Shown: one piece after another, positions 35,636-45,456 of the stretch
Layout: each line of letters opens with the position of its first letter
How positions within the stretch are numbered: the first letter of the stretch is position 1
Assembly (NCBI GenBank): GCA_030697175.1
Contig: JAUYQR010000011.1
Location: forward strand, 434,001-498,000
Source of the DNA: Paracoccaceae bacterium
GTDB lineage: Bacteria; Pseudomonadota; Alphaproteobacteria; Rhodobacterales; Rhodobacteraceae
Reading direction: 5' to 3'
Length of the DNA: 64,000 bases
Notes under the pieces: generated by a model
Database searches by the model: none
Told to the model about the DNA's origin: nothing
The model's input: only the letters and a program-made list of their open reading frames with translations
Translations under genes and position numbers: made by a program

Positions 35636-35866
35636 ATGATCCTTGGCAGTCCGCTTCTGACGACACGCGATGTGGCAGAACTGCTGCAACTCACCGAGAC
35701 CACGATCCGGTCGTGGATCGTCGGCGGCGAGTTGCGCGCCATGCGGTTCGGGCGCGAATACCGGATCGCGGCCGAGGATCTGGATGCCTTCCTCGAAGCC
35801 CATGCCACCCGGCCGGTCCGGACTGCGGGGTCGTCCGGGACCGACCGGCCGCGCGAGCAGAACTGA
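35636..35866 (+). CDS. Excisionase/MerR-type HTH DNA-binding protein
   Basis: 76 residues from ATG 35636, with AAGGTGGG upstream; ATG 35609 is possible but lacks a site. A single helix-turn-helix of the excisionase-family type is present: LLTTRDVAELLQLTETTIRS then WIVGGELRAMRFGREYRIAA and EDLDAFLEAH. There is no integrase nearby, so it is probably a small transcription factor rather than an Xis. It lies 30 bp upstream of the P-type ATPase. A shortened copy is found at 59955. Confidence 0.78.
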   Translation: MILGSPLLTTRDVAELLQLTETTIRSWIVGGELRAMRFGREYRIAAEDLDAFLEAHATRPVRTAGSSGTDRPREQN

Positions 35867-35896
35867 ACACCCGGGCCCAGAAGAAAGAAGCAGGAC

Positions 35897-38632
35897 ATGC
35901 AGGACCAACCGCCAGAGACAAAGCGGCCGGGGGAAACCCCTTGGCATTTCCAAGACCTGGACACGGTGCTTGCTGCCGTGCAGGGCTCCCGGCGGGGTCT
36001 GACCGGGACCGAGGCTGCGGCGCGGCTGGCCCGCCATGGCCCGAACCGCCTGCCCGAGCCGAAGCGGCGCGGTCCGCTGCGCCGCCTGCTGGCGCAGTTC
36101 AGCAGCCTGCTGATCCAGGTCCTGCTGGTCGCAGCCTTGGTGACGGCGGCGCTGGGGCACTACGTCGATACGGCGGTCATTGCCAGCGTGGCGGTCTTCA
36201 ACGCCCTCATCGGCTTTGTCCAAGAGGGCCGGGCCGAACAGGCCTTGCGCGCGATCCAGAGCATGATGGCACCCCGCGCCTCGGTCCTGCGCGACGGCCA
36301 GCGGCTGGGCATCGCGGCGACCGAGATCGTTCCGGGCGATGTCGTCCTGCTGGAAGCGGGCGACCGGGTGCCGGCCGACATCCGGCTGCTGCAGACCGCG
36401 GGGCTGCGGGTCGAGGAGGCCGCGCTGACCGGCGAATCGGTTCCGGTGCAGAAATCGCCCGAGCCGGTGGCCGAAGCCGCCCCGATCGGCGACCGGTCGT
36501 CGATGACCTACGCCGGAACCCTGATCGCCGCCGGACAGGGCAGCGGCCTGGTGGTGGCCACCGGGGCCGCGACCGAGATCGGCAAGATCACCGGCATGCT
36601 GGCCGGGGTGGTGGAGCTGACGACGCCGCTGTTGCGCCAGATGAACCAGTTCGCGCGCTGGCTGGCGCTGGTGATCCTGGCGGTGGCGGCGGCGATCTTC
36701 GTGTTCGGCGTCCAGTTCCGCGGCTATTCCGCCGCCGAGATGTTCATGACGGTGGTCGGTCTTGCGGTCGCGGGGATTCCCGAAGGCCTGCCCGCCATCC
36801 TGACGGTGACGCTGGCCATCGGCGTGCAGCGCATGGCCGGCCGGCGCGCCATCATCCGCCGCCTGCCCGCGGTCGAGACGCTGGGCTCGGTCTCGGTGAT
36901 CTGCTCGGACAAGACCGGCACGCTGACCCGCAACCAGATGGTGTTGCGCGCCATCGCCACGGCGGAGGCGGATTTCACCGTCGAGGGCACCGGTTATGCG
37001 CCGCAGGGGCGCATCCTGGCGTCGGACGGCACGCCGCCGCCGCCCGCCGATCTGCTGCGCGCGGCCCTGCTGTGCAACGATGCCGCGCTGGCGGAAACCG
37101 GCGGGGACTGGACCGTCGCGGGCGACCCGATGGAGGGCGCGCTCATCGTCGGCGCGATGAAGGCCGGGCTTGACCCGCAGGCCGAGGCGGCGGCCTGGCC
37201 GCGGATCGCGGTCATCCCCTTCGACGCGGCGCACCGCTACATGGCGACGCTGCACCAGGGGCCGGACGGCACGCGGCAGGTCATGGTCAAGGGCGCCCCA
37301 GAACAGGTGATCGCCATGGCCCGCGCCGCCGCCGGGCCGGAGGGGCCGGTCCCGCTTGACCCCGCCGCCTGGCACGCCCGGATCGAGGCCCTGGCCGCCG
37401 AGGGCCAGCGCGTGCTGGCGCTGGCGCGCTGCGACCTGCCCGAGGGCGATCTGACGCCCGAAGCCATCGCCGGGCGGCTGGAGCTGCTGGGCCTGGTCGG
37501 GCTGATCGACCCGCCGCGCGACGAGGCGATCGCCGCCGTCGCCGATTGCCGCAGCGCCGGCATCGCGGTCAAGATGATCACCGGCGACCATGCCGGCACC
37601 GCCCGCGCCATCGCCCGCCAGCTTGGCCTGCAACATGGCGATGCCGTGCTGACCGGGGCCGAGATCGACGCGCTGGACGATGCCGCCCTGCAGGCGCGGG
37701 TGCTGGCGGTCGATGTCTTTGCCCGCACCAGTCCGGCGCACAAGCTGCGGCTGGTGCGCGCGCTGCAGGCCAGCGGCCAGGTCGTCGCGATGACCGGCGA
37801 CGGGGTCAACGACGCGCCGGCGCTGAAACAGGCTGAAGTCGGCGTCGCCATGGGCATCACCGGCACCGAGGCCGCCAAGGAAGCCGCCGAGATGGTGCTG
37901 ACCGACGACAACTTCGCCTCCATCGCGGCTGCCGTCCGCGAGGGGCGCAATGTCTACGACAACCTGCGCAAGTCGATCACCTTCCTGCTGCCGATCAACG
38001 GCGGCGAATCCTTCGCCATCGTCTTCGCGCTGCTTCTGGGGCTGACGCTGCCGATCACGCCCTTGCAGATCCTCTGGGTCAACCTGGTCAGTTCGGTCGC
38101 TCTGGCCATGGTGCTGGCCTTCGAGCCCGCCGAGCCCGACATCATGGCCCGTCCGCCGCGCCCGCCGGGTGAGCCGATCCTGTCGGCGTTCCTGCTGTGG
38201 CGGGTGCTGTTCGTCTCGACCCTGTTCTTCGCCGGCATCATCGGGATCTTCGAATGGACCCAGATGCAGGGCGCAAGTCTGGAAGAATCGCGGACCTACG
38301 CGGTCAACACGCTGGTGGTGATGGAGGTGTTTTATCTGTTCAGCGTGCGCTACCTGCGCGCGCCCTCGCTGACGCTGGCGGGCCTGCGCGGCACCCGGCA
38401 TGTGCTGATCGCCATCGCGGCAGTGGTTGTGCTGCAGTCGGTCTTCACCTATGCGCCCTTCATGGAGACGCTGTTCGACACCCGCCCGCTGTCGCTGGAG
38501 CACGCGCCACTGATCCTTGGCATCGGCATTGCGGTGTTCATCGTGCTGGAACTGGAAAAGGTCGTGCGGCGCTGGCTTGGCGTCGGGCGCGCGAAGGCCG
38601 AGGCGCACAGCTCGGCGGAAGGACACACCTGA
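35897..38632 (+). CDS. P-type cation ATPase (P-II, Ca2+/PMR1-like)
   Basis: 911 residues. All P-type landmarks are present: TGESVPVQK in the actuator domain, PEGLP in helix 4, phosphorylated Asp338 in CSDKTGTLT, MVKGAPE in the nucleotide domain, and KMITGDHAGTA and MTGDGVNDAPALKQA in the hinge. About ten helices, with a long C-terminal transmembrane block. The PEGLP (not CPC) motif indicates a calcium/manganese-type P-IIA pump rather than a heavy-metal pump. Its TGA overlaps the next ATG by one base; it leads an operon with a Kef-type antiporter. Confidence 0.88.
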   Translation: MQDQPPETKRPGETPWHFQDLDTVLAAVQGSRRGLTGTEAAARLARHGPNRLPEPKRRGPLRRLLAQFSSLLIQVLLVAALVTAALGHYVDTAVIASVAVFNALIGFVQEGRAEQALRAIQSMMAPRASVLRDGQRLGIAATEIVPGDVVLLEAGDRVPADIRLLQTAGLRVEEAALTGESVPVQKSPEPVAEAAPIGDRSSMTYAGTLIAAGQGSGLVVATGAATEIGKITGMLAGVVELTTPLLRQMNQFARWLALVILAVAAAIFVFGVQFRGYSAAEMFMTVVGLAVAGIPEGLPAILTVTLAIGVQRMAGRRAIIRRLPAVETLGSVSVICSDKTGTLTRNQMVLRAIATAEADFTVEGTGYAPQGRILASDGTPPPPADLLRAALLCNDAALAETGGDWTVAGDPMEGALIVGAMKAGLDPQAEAAAWPRIAVIPFDAAHRYMATLHQGPDGTRQVMVKGAPEQVIAMARAAAGPEGPVPLDPAAWHARIEALAAEGQRVLALARCDLPEGDLTPEAIAGRLELLGLVGLIDPPRDEAIAAVADCRSAGIAVKMITGDHAGTARAIARQLGLQHGDAVLTGAEIDALDDAALQARVLAVDVFARTSPAHKLRLVRALQASGQVVAMTGDGVNDAPALKQAEVGVAMGITGTEAAKEAAEMVLTDDNFASIAAAVREGRNVYDNLRKSITFLLPINGGESFAIVFALLLGLTLPITPLQILWVNLVSSVALAMVLAFEPAEPDIMARPPRPPGEPILSAFLLWRVLFVSTLFFAGIIGIFEWTQMQGASLEESRTYAVNTLVVMEVFYLFSVRYLRAPSLTLAGLRGTRHVLIAIAAVVVLQSVFTYAPFMETLFDTRPLSLEHAPLILGIGIAVFIVLELEKVVRRWLGVGRAKAEAHSSAEGHT

Positions 38633-40326
38633 TGGCTGACCTTCTGGCCGGCTCGCTGTTCTACGAAATGGCGGCGATCCTGACCATCGCCACGCTGATC
38701 GCGCTGATCGGCGTGCGGCTGCGCCAGCCGCTGATCGTCAGCTTCATCGCCGTGGGGCTGCTGCTCGGCCCCTCGGCCCTCGGGCTGGTCGGCACGGCGG
38801 CGGCCGATCCCTACCTGCATCTCTTTTCCGAACTGGGCATCGCGCTGCTGCTGTTCCTGGTCGGGCTGAAGCTCGACCTCGGCCTGGTGCGCACGCTGGG
38901 GCCGGTGGCGCTTCTGACCGGGCTGGGGCAGGTCGGCTTCACCTCGGTCTTCGGTTTCCTGATCTGCCTTGCCCTGGGCATGGACGTGGTGACCAGCATC
39001 TACATCGCCGTCGCGCTGACCTTCTCCAGCACCATCATCATCGTCAAACTTCTGTCGGACAAGCGCGAGGTGGATTCGCTGCATGGCCGCATCGCGCTGG
39101 GGTTCCTGATCGTGCAGGACATCGTGGTGGTGCTGGCGATGGTGGTGCTGTCGGCGATCGCCGCCGGGGCCGGCGCGACCGGCACGGCAGCCGCCGGCGA
39201 CATTGCCATAGTGCTGTTCTGGGGCGGGGTGATGCTGGCGGCCTCGCTGGTGATCATCCGCTACCTGGCAGATCCGCTGACCCGGCTTCTGTCCACCTCG
39301 CCCGACCTGATGATCGCTTTTGCCGTCGCCTGGGCGGCGCTGTTCGCGGCAACCGGCGACTATCTGGGCTTTTCCAAGGAACTCGGCGGGCTTCTGGCAG
39401 GGGTCACGCTGGCCTCGACGCCGCTGCGCGACGCGCTGGCCTCGCGCATGGCGCCGCTGCGCGACTTTCTGCTCCTGTTCTTCTTCGTCGGGCTGGGCGC
39501 GCAGCTTGATCTGGGCCTGGTGCTGGCGCAGGTGCCCGAGGCGCTCTTGCTCTCGGCCTTCGTGCTGATCGGCAACCCCTTGATCGTGCTGGCGATCATG
39601 CTGGCGATGGGCTACACCAAGCGGACCGGCTTCCTGGCCGGGCTGACCGTGGCGCAGATCAGCGAGTTCTCCCTGATCTTCGTCGCCATGGGCGTCTCGC
39701 TTGGCCATGTCGGGACCGAGGCGCTGGGGCTGACCACCTTTGTCGGCATCGTCACCATCGCCACCTCGACCTACATGATCCTCTATTCGCACCGGCTCTG
39801 GGCGCTGGTCGAGCCCTGGCTCGGCCGCATCGGCCGCCGCCCGACCTGGCGCGAAACCCAGGCGGCCGAAGGTGCCGCGGACCACGACACGGTGATCTTC
39901 GGCATGGGGCGCTATGGCGGCGCCATCGCGCGCAGCCTGGCGGCGCGGGGGCAGCGGGTGCTGGGCGTCGATTTCGACCCCGAGGCGGTGCGCCAGCGCC
40001 GGGACGACAGCATCACCACCGTCTTCGGCGATGCCACCGACCCGGAATTCGTCGCCACCCTGCCCCTGGCCGGGGTGCGCCGCGTGGTGCTGGCCGCCCC
40101 GCCGCACAGCCGCGACGTGCAAAGCGACGACCCCCGCCTGGCGCTGATCGAGGCGCTGCGCGGCACCGACTATCGCGGCTGCGTCGCGGTGCTGGCAAGC
40201 GACGAGGCCGACCGCGCCGCGATGCTTGCAGCCGGGGCGGACTTGCTGCTCGATCCGTTCGGCGATGCCGCCGAACAGGCCGCCGACCGTATCGCGGCGG
40301 CGCATGGGAAAGTGATACCAGCATGA
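38632..40326 (+). CDS. Kef-type K+/cation-proton antiporter (CPA2) with TrkA-N domain
   Basis: 564 residues from ATG 38632. Twelve or so helices of the CPA2 fold come first, with LLFLVGLKLDLGLVRTLGPV and LTFSSTIIIVKLLSDKREVD. A C-terminal Rossmann TrkA-N domain follows (DTVIFGMGRYGGAIARSLAA, then GVDFDPEAVRQR). It probably exchanges K+ or Na+ for protons, gated by a nucleotide. The start overlaps the ATPase stop by one base and the patatin start overlaps its end by 4 bp. Confidence 0.86.
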   Translation: MADLLAGSLFYEMAAILTIATLIALIGVRLRQPLIVSFIAVGLLLGPSALGLVGTAAADPYLHLFSELGIALLLFLVGLKLDLGLVRTLGPVALLTGLGQVGFTSVFGFLICLALGMDVVTSIYIAVALTFSSTIIIVKLLSDKREVDSLHGRIALGFLIVQDIVVVLAMVVLSAIAAGAGATGTAAAGDIAIVLFWGGVMLAASLVIIRYLADPLTRLLSTSPDLMIAFAVAWAALFAATGDYLGFSKELGGLLAGVTLASTPLRDALASRMAPLRDFLLLFFFVGLGAQLDLGLVLAQVPEALLLSAFVLIGNPLIVLAIMLAMGYTKRTGFLAGLTVAQISEFSLIFVAMGVSLGHVGTEALGLTTFVGIVTIATSTYMILYSHRLWALVEPWLGRIGRRPTWRETQAAEGAADHDTVIFGMGRYGGAIARSLAARGQRVLGVDFDPEAVRQRRDDSITTVFGDATDPEFVATLPLAGVRRVVLAAPPHSRDVQSDDPRLALIEALRGTDYRGCVAVLASDEADRAAMLAAGADLLLDPFGDAAEQAADRIAAAHGKVIPA

Positions 40327-41456
40327 CCGAGACAAAAGGCAAAGCGGCACAGGCACCGCGCAAGGGCCGGAACGGGCCGTCGACGGGGCCGTCGGCGGGG
40401 CCGCTGCGGCTGGAGCTGGCCCTGCAGGGCGGCGGCGCGCATGGCGCCTTCACCTGGGGCGTGCTGGACCGCCTGCTGGAGGAGCCCGGGATCGAGATCG
40501 TCGCCCTCAGCGGTGCCAGCGCCGGGGCGATGAACGCGGTGCTGGTGGCGCATGGCCTGATGCACGGCGGCCCGGACGCGGCGAAACGCGCGCTCTGGCA
40601 GTTCTGGAAGGGGGTCGCCCGCGCGGCCCGGTCGCTGCGCGCCGCAGATGCCGCCTTCGCGATGCTGGCCCCGCCACCCGGCCTTTCGGCCAGCGGCCTG
40701 CTGCCCTTTGCGCTCTGGTCGGCGACCCATGCCGCCTGGCGCACCTTTGCCGAACAGGCGGCCGGTCAGGTCACGCAGGATCTGAACCCGCTTGGCCCGC
40801 TGCTGGAGCGGCTGGTGGATTTCGCGGCCCTGCGCCAGCCGCAGGCACCCCGGCTGTTCCTGTCGGCCACGGATGTCGCCAGCGGCAACCTGCGGGTGTT
40901 CCGCAATGCCGACCTCTCGGCCGCGGCTGTGCTGGCCTCGGCCTGCCTGCCGCAACTGTTCCACGCCGTCGAGATCGACGGCCGCGCCTACTGGGACGGC
41001 GGCTACCTGGCCAATCCGCCGCTGGCCCCGCTGATCGCGGAAAGCCCCGGCGACGATCTTCTGGTGGTGCAGGTCAACCCGGCCTACCGCGCCGGGGTGC
41101 CCGCCGGGGCCGCGGCAATCGCCGAGCGGGTGAACGAGATCAGCTTCAACGCCAGCCTCGGCAACGAGTTGCGCGGCATCCTGGCACTGAAACGTGCGCT
41201 GGGGGCGATCAAGCCGGCCGATTGCCCCGACGATCCGCTGCTGCGGCGGCTCGCCAGCCTGCGGCTGCACCGGATCGCGGCGGAGGAAAGCGATTTCGCG
41301 CCCGGCCAATCCAGCCGGCGCATCCCGGAATGGTCGGCCTTGCAGGCCCTGCACGGTGCGGGCCGGCGGGCCGCCGATGCCTGGCTGTCACAGTTCGGTG
41401 CAAGTCTCGGGCAGGAAAGCACCTTCACCGCCATCGCCGAAGGAGACCGGGCGTGA
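40323..41456 (+). CDS. Patatin-like phospholipase
   Basis: 377 residues. The patatin oxyanion loop LALQGGGAHGAFTWGVLD is followed by the nucleophile motif ALSGASAGAMNAV (GASAG) and the catalytic Asp in YWDGGYLANPPL. The family hydrolyses acyl esters of membrane lipids. There is no signal peptide. It overlaps the antiporter by 4 bp and the GntP gene by 4 bp (GTGA), so membrane-lipid remodelling is translated together with the ion pumps. Confidence 0.86.
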   Translation: MTETKGKAAQAPRKGRNGPSTGPSAGPLRLELALQGGGAHGAFTWGVLDRLLEEPGIEIVALSGASAGAMNAVLVAHGLMHGGPDAAKRALWQFWKGVARAARSLRAADAAFAMLAPPPGLSASGLLPFALWSATHAAWRTFAEQAAGQVTQDLNPLGPLLERLVDFAALRQPQAPRLFLSATDVASGNLRVFRNADLSAAAVLASACLPQLFHAVEIDGRAYWDGGYLANPPLAPLIAESPGDDLLVVQVNPAYRAGVPAGAAAIAERVNEISFNASLGNELRGILALKRALGAIKPADCPDDPLLRRLASLRLHRIAAEESDFAPGQSSRRIPEWSALQALHGAGRRAADAWLSQFGASLGQESTFTAIAEGDRA

Positions 41457-42883
41457 CCGCACTCCTTGCCGTCCTGCTGGCGCTGGCACTTCTGATCGTG
41501 CTGGCCTACCGCGGCCTCAGCGTGCTGATCGCGGCCCCGCTGGCGGCGGCGCTGGCGGCGGGGCTTTCGGGGGCGCCGGTCATGGCCTCGCTGACCCAGG
41601 TGATGATGCCGGGCATGGGCGGCTTTGTCGTGCAGTTCCTGCTCTTGTTCCTTCTGGGCGCGATCTTCGGCAAGCTGATGGAGGATACCGGCGCCACTCG
41701 CAGCCTGGCCGAGGCGATGGTGACGCGGATGGGCCCGGCCAACACCATCCCGGCGGTGGTGCTGGCCTGCGCGGTGCTGACCTATGGCGGGGTGTCGCTG
41801 TTCGTGGTGGCCTTTGCGGTGGCACCGCTTGCGACCGAGCTTTTCGCCCGCAGCAAGCTGCCGCGCCCGCTGATCCCGGCGACGATCGCGCTGGGGGCCT
41901 TCACCTTCACCATGACCGCGCTGCCCGGCACGCCCTCGATCCAGAACGCGATCCCGATGCCCTTCTTCGGCACCACCGTCTTTGCCGGGCCGGGGCTGGG
42001 GCTGGTGGCCGGCGCGGTGATGCTGGGCTTCGGGCTGGCCTGGCTGATGTGGCGCGCCCGCCACGGCCGCTTTGCCGAGGACACCGTGGCCCCGGAGGGT
42101 GCCGGGATGCTGCCGCGCCGCTTCCGCGAGATGGCCCAGGGCGAGGGCTTCGACATCGCCGAGGCACGCCAGGGCGGCGAGGCCCCGGCCGATCTGCCGC
42201 CCCTGTGGCTGGCGGCGCTGCCGATCGTGGCGGTGGTGGCGCTGAACGGGCTGTTTGCCGGGGTTCTGCTGCCGATGCTCGACACCGCCTATCTGGCCGA
42301 GGAGCGCTGGGGCGGGGTCGGCTTTGACCGGCTGCGCGGCGTCTGGGCGATCATCCTGGCGCTGGCGGTGACGATCCTTCTGATCATCCTGACCAACCGC
42401 CGGCGGCTGCCCGACCTGACCGAATCCCTCAGCGCGGGGGCCGGAGCCTCGGCGCTGCCGCTACTGAATACCGCGGTGCTGGTCGGTTTCGGCACCGTCA
42501 TCGCCGCGCTGCCGGTCTTTGCCGTGGTCAGCGAGGCGGTGCTGGGCATCGCGCCGGGAAACCCGCTTGTCGCGCTGGCGGTGTCCTCCAGCATCCTGTC
42601 GGGGCTGACCGGCTCGGCCTCGGGCGGGATGAGCATCGCGCTGACCACGATGGGCGAGACGTTCCTGGCGCGCGGCGTCGCCGCTGGGATCGACCCGGGC
42701 GTGCTGCACCGGGTGATCGTGGTCGCGACCGGCGGGCTGGACACTTTGCCGCACAACGGCGCGGTGATCACGCTTCTGACGGTCTGCCGGCTGGACCACC
42801 GCCGCGCCTATGGCGACATCTTCATGGTCGCCTGCTTTGGCCCGATCCTGGCGCTGCTGGTGATCCTGCTGCTGGCGTCGTGA
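41453..42883 (+). CDS. GntP-family permease
   Basis: 476 residues from GTG 41453, whose start overlaps the patatin stop in GTGA and has AGGAG nearby. About twelve helices; the GntP pattern is visible in LTYGGVSLFVVAFAVAPLAT and MTALPGTPSIQNAIPMPFFG. Members import gluconate, 3-hydroxybutyrate or other hydroxy acids with protons. The substrate is not readable; a hydroxybutyrate-type permease would fit a lipid-linked operon, but this is speculation. It is the last gene of the ATPase operon. Confidence 0.82.
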   Translation: MTALLAVLLALALLIVLAYRGLSVLIAAPLAAALAAGLSGAPVMASLTQVMMPGMGGFVVQFLLLFLLGAIFGKLMEDTGATRSLAEAMVTRMGPANTIPAVVLACAVLTYGGVSLFVVAFAVAPLATELFARSKLPRPLIPATIALGAFTFTMTALPGTPSIQNAIPMPFFGTTVFAGPGLGLVAGAVMLGFGLAWLMWRARHGRFAEDTVAPEGAGMLPRRFREMAQGEGFDIAEARQGGEAPADLPPLWLAALPIVAVVALNGLFAGVLLPMLDTAYLAEERWGGVGFDRLRGVWAIILALAVTILLIILTNRRRLPDLTESLSAGAGASALPLLNTAVLVGFGTVIAALPVFAVVSEAVLGIAPGNPLVALAVSSSILSGLTGSASGGMSIALTTMGETFLARGVAAGIDPGVLHRVIVVATGGLDTLPHNGAVITLLTVCRLDHRRAYGDIFMVACFGPILALLVILLLAS

Positions 42884-42999
42884 TGCGGCCCGGACCTGCG
42901 GCACCGTTTCCCGTCTGCCCGGACCAGCGACAGCGCGCGCGACCTTGACACTGCACGCTGCGCAACCGACAAGGCGGCGGTAAAAGCTGGAGTGGTGGC

Positions 43000-44094
43000 A
43001 TGATGGATTTCGTCTTTTTCGTGGCCGGGCTTGGCCTGCTGGTCGTGGGGGCGGAACTGCTGGTGCGCGGGGCCTCGCGGCTGGCGCTGGCGGTCGGAAT
43101 CTCGCCGCTGGTGGTCGGGCTGACCGTCGTTGCCTACGGCACCTCGGCCCCCGAAGTGGCGGTGTCCGTCGGAGCTGCCTTCGCCGCGCAGACCGACATC
43201 GCCATTGGCAATGTGGTTGGATCGAACATCTTCAACGTGCTCTTCATCCTGGGCCTCAGCGCGCTGATCGTGCCGCTGGTGATCAACCGCCAGATCATCC
43301 GGCAAGAAGTGCCGATCATGATCGGGGTTTCGGTGCTCTGCGTCGCGCTGGCCTGGAACGGGATGATCGGCGTTCTGGAATCCGGTCTGCTGGTCGCGCT
43401 GCTGTTCGCCTACACGATCTTTCTGGTGGTGCAGTCGCGGCGCGAGACCCAGCGCAACGCCGCGGATGTGGCGAATGAGGTCGACCAAGCGGGAACCGGA
43501 GGCTGGGCAAGCTCGCGCCTCGTGCAGGTCGGGCTGATCCTGGCCGGACTGGTCTGTCTTGTCATCGGATCGCGGTTTCTGGTGTCGGCCTCGATCGCCT
43601 TTGCCCAGTCACTGGGGGTCAGCGAGCTGGTGATCGGCCTGACCATCGTCGCCGCCGGCACCTCGCTGCCCGAGGTGGCGACCTCGATCACCGCCGCGAT
43701 CAAGGGCGAGCGCGACATCGCCGTCGGCAACGTGATCGGCTCGAACATCTTCAACATCCTCGGCGCGCTTGGCCTGTCGGGCCTTGCGGCCGGGGTGGCC
43801 GGAGCGGACGGGCTGGGCGTCGCAAGTTCGGTCATGGCCTTCGACATCTGGGTGATGCTGGCCACGGCGGTCGCCTGTATTCCGATCTTCCTGTCGGGAC
43901 GCGAGATCGCGCGGTGGGAGGGCTTTGTCTTCGTCGCCTATTACGTCTTCTACATCACCTACCTGATCCTTTCCGCCGAACGGCACGCCGCGCTGGAGAC
44001 GATGACCACGGCGATGGTCTATTTCGTGATCCCGCTGACCCTGGTGACCGCCGCGGCGATCTACCTGCGGTCGAATAGGACGGGTGATGTCTGA
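43000..44094 (+). CDS. Calcium/sodium exchanger (CaCA family)
   Basis: 364 residues, ten helices in two inverted halves. Each half has the alpha-repeat: VVAYGTSAPEVAVSVGAAFA with GNVVGSNIFNVLFILG in the first, and IVAAGTSLPEVATSITAAIK with GNVIGSNIFNILGALG in the second. The acidic Glu of each PE motif is present. It exchanges Na+ or H+ for Ca2+ across the inner membrane. It stands as a separate unit, 116 bp after the GntP gene. Confidence 0.88.
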   Translation: MMDFVFFVAGLGLLVVGAELLVRGASRLALAVGISPLVVGLTVVAYGTSAPEVAVSVGAAFAAQTDIAIGNVVGSNIFNVLFILGLSALIVPLVINRQIIRQEVPIMIGVSVLCVALAWNGMIGVLESGLLVALLFAYTIFLVVQSRRETQRNAADVANEVDQAGTGGWASSRLVQVGLILAGLVCLVIGSRFLVSASIAFAQSLGVSELVIGLTIVAAGTSLPEVATSITAAIKGERDIAVGNVIGSNIFNILGALGLSGLAAGVAGADGLGVASSVMAFDIWVMLATAVACIPIFLSGREIARWEGFVFVAYYVFYITYLILSAERHAALETMTTAMVYFVIPLTLVTAAAIYLRSNRTGDV

Positions 44095-44142
44095 GGCCCA
44101 GGATCCCCGGGTCGGCGCGACCACTTCCCGGGAATCCTGACG

Positions 44143-45444
44143 ATGAACCAGGAGGCGCTGATCCTGTTCAATCTCGCCGAAGCACTGGGGATCGGTCTCT
44201 TGATCGGTGCCGAGCGCGAACAGCGGATGTCGCAGACGGACGTCAAGTCCTCGGCCGGGATCCGGACCTTTGCCATCACGGCGCTCTTGGGTGCGGTTGC
44301 GCAACTGACCGGCGGCGTCGCCCTGCTGATCGCCGCCGTCCTGGGTGTCGTCCTGCTGGCCGGGCTGGCCTACTGGCGTGGACGGGCCGAGAATGTCGGC
44401 CTGACCACCGAGATCGCGCTGGTGATGACGGTGCTCCTGGGCGGGCTGTCGGTGACGCAGCCGCTGGTGGCCGCCGGGGTCGGGGTGGTGGTGGCGGTGC
44501 TGCTGGCTTCGCGGGCCTTTCTGCACAGTTTCGTGCGCTCGGTGATGACCGAACAGGAGTTGCGCGACGGGCTGATGCTGGCGGCGGCGACGCTGGTGGT
44601 GTTGCCGATCCTGCCGAACCAGACCTTCGGCCCCTACGCCGTGCTGAACCCCTATCTGATGTGGTCGGTGGTGATCATGGTCATGGTCATCGCCGCTGCC
44701 GGCCATGTGGCGGTGCGGGTTTACGGGGCGCAATACGGGCTGGCGCTGACCGGCCTTGCCTCGGGTTTCGTCTCCAGCACGGCGACGGTCCGCGACATGG
44801 CGGGGCGGGCCCGCATCGCGGTGACCGAGCGCGACGGCGCTGTAGCAGGAGCCTCCCTGTCCTCGGTCTCGACGGTGGTGACGATGGCGCTGGTGCTGGC
44901 GGCGACCAACAGTGCCACGCTGCACGCAATGGCCGCGCCACTTCTTGCCGCGGGCCTGGCGGCGGGTCTCTTTTCCATGCCGTGGGCGCTGGCGGCGTTG
45001 CGCGCGCCGCGGGTCATCGTCGAGGCGGCGCCGCCCGATCAGGACTCCACCCCGGTCGTTCCGCAACGTGCGATCAGCCTGAAAGAAGCACTGGCTTTTT
45101 CAGTCGCCCTGGCCGCAATCATGCTGGCGTCCACCGCCGTGCAGCAGGAATTCGGCAAGACCGCGATGATCGCCGCCGCAGCGCTGGCGGGTCTTGTCAA
45201 CACGCAATCTGCGGCGATCTCGGTCGCGCTGATGGTCGGGTCGGGCCAGATCGCGCCACAGGATGCGGTCTTGCCGATCCTGGCTGCGATCAGCACCAAC
45301 ACCGGAATCCGGGTCGCCTTGGCAGTGACGCTGGGCGGCAACGGCTTTGCTGGCCGGGTGGTCCCGGGGCTTCTGCTTGGCCTGGCGGCAGCATGGGCGG
45401 CGGTCTTGCTGCCCTTGCCGATTGTACCCTTGCTGCCTGGTTGA
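44143..45444 (+). CDS. MgtC/SapB-family membrane protein with DUF4010 domain
   Basis: 433 residues, about twelve helices. The MgtC N-terminus NLAEALGIGLLIGAEREQRM and the following SSAGIRTFAITALLGAVA are characteristic; the C-terminal half is the DUF4010 domain (GLASGFVSSTATVRDMAGRA). Relatives are linked to growth at low magnesium or to membrane-potential control; function is unproven. It converges on corA. Confidence 0.82.
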   Translation: MNQEALILFNLAEALGIGLLIGAEREQRMSQTDVKSSAGIRTFAITALLGAVAQLTGGVALLIAAVLGVVLLAGLAYWRGRAENVGLTTEIALVMTVLLGGLSVTQPLVAAGVGVVVAVLLASRAFLHSFVRSVMTEQELRDGLMLAAATLVVLPILPNQTFGPYAVLNPYLMWSVVIMVMVIAAAGHVAVRVYGAQYGLALTGLASGFVSSTATVRDMAGRARIAVTERDGAVAGASLSSVSTVVTMALVLAATNSATLHAMAAPLLAAGLAAGLFSMPWALAALRAPRVIVEAAPPDQDSTPVVPQRAISLKEALAFSVALAAIMLASTAVQQEFGKTAMIAAAALAGLVNTQSAAISVALMVGSGQIAPQDAVLPILAAISTNTGIRVALAVTLGGNGFAGRVVPGLLLGLAAAWAAVLLPLPIVPLLPG

Positions 45445-45456
45445 CCCGCCGGACGC

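Noticed and set aside
35588-38626. 1012-codon minus-strand frame opposite the P-type ATPase
   Set aside because: Low-complexity His/Gln/Arg/Gly-rich composition and full overlap with a gene carrying every ATPase motif.
42945-42965. FNR-like box before the Ca/Na exchanger (TTGACACTGCACGC)
   Set aside because: Left half TTGAC is fair but the right half does not match ATCAA/GTCAA.
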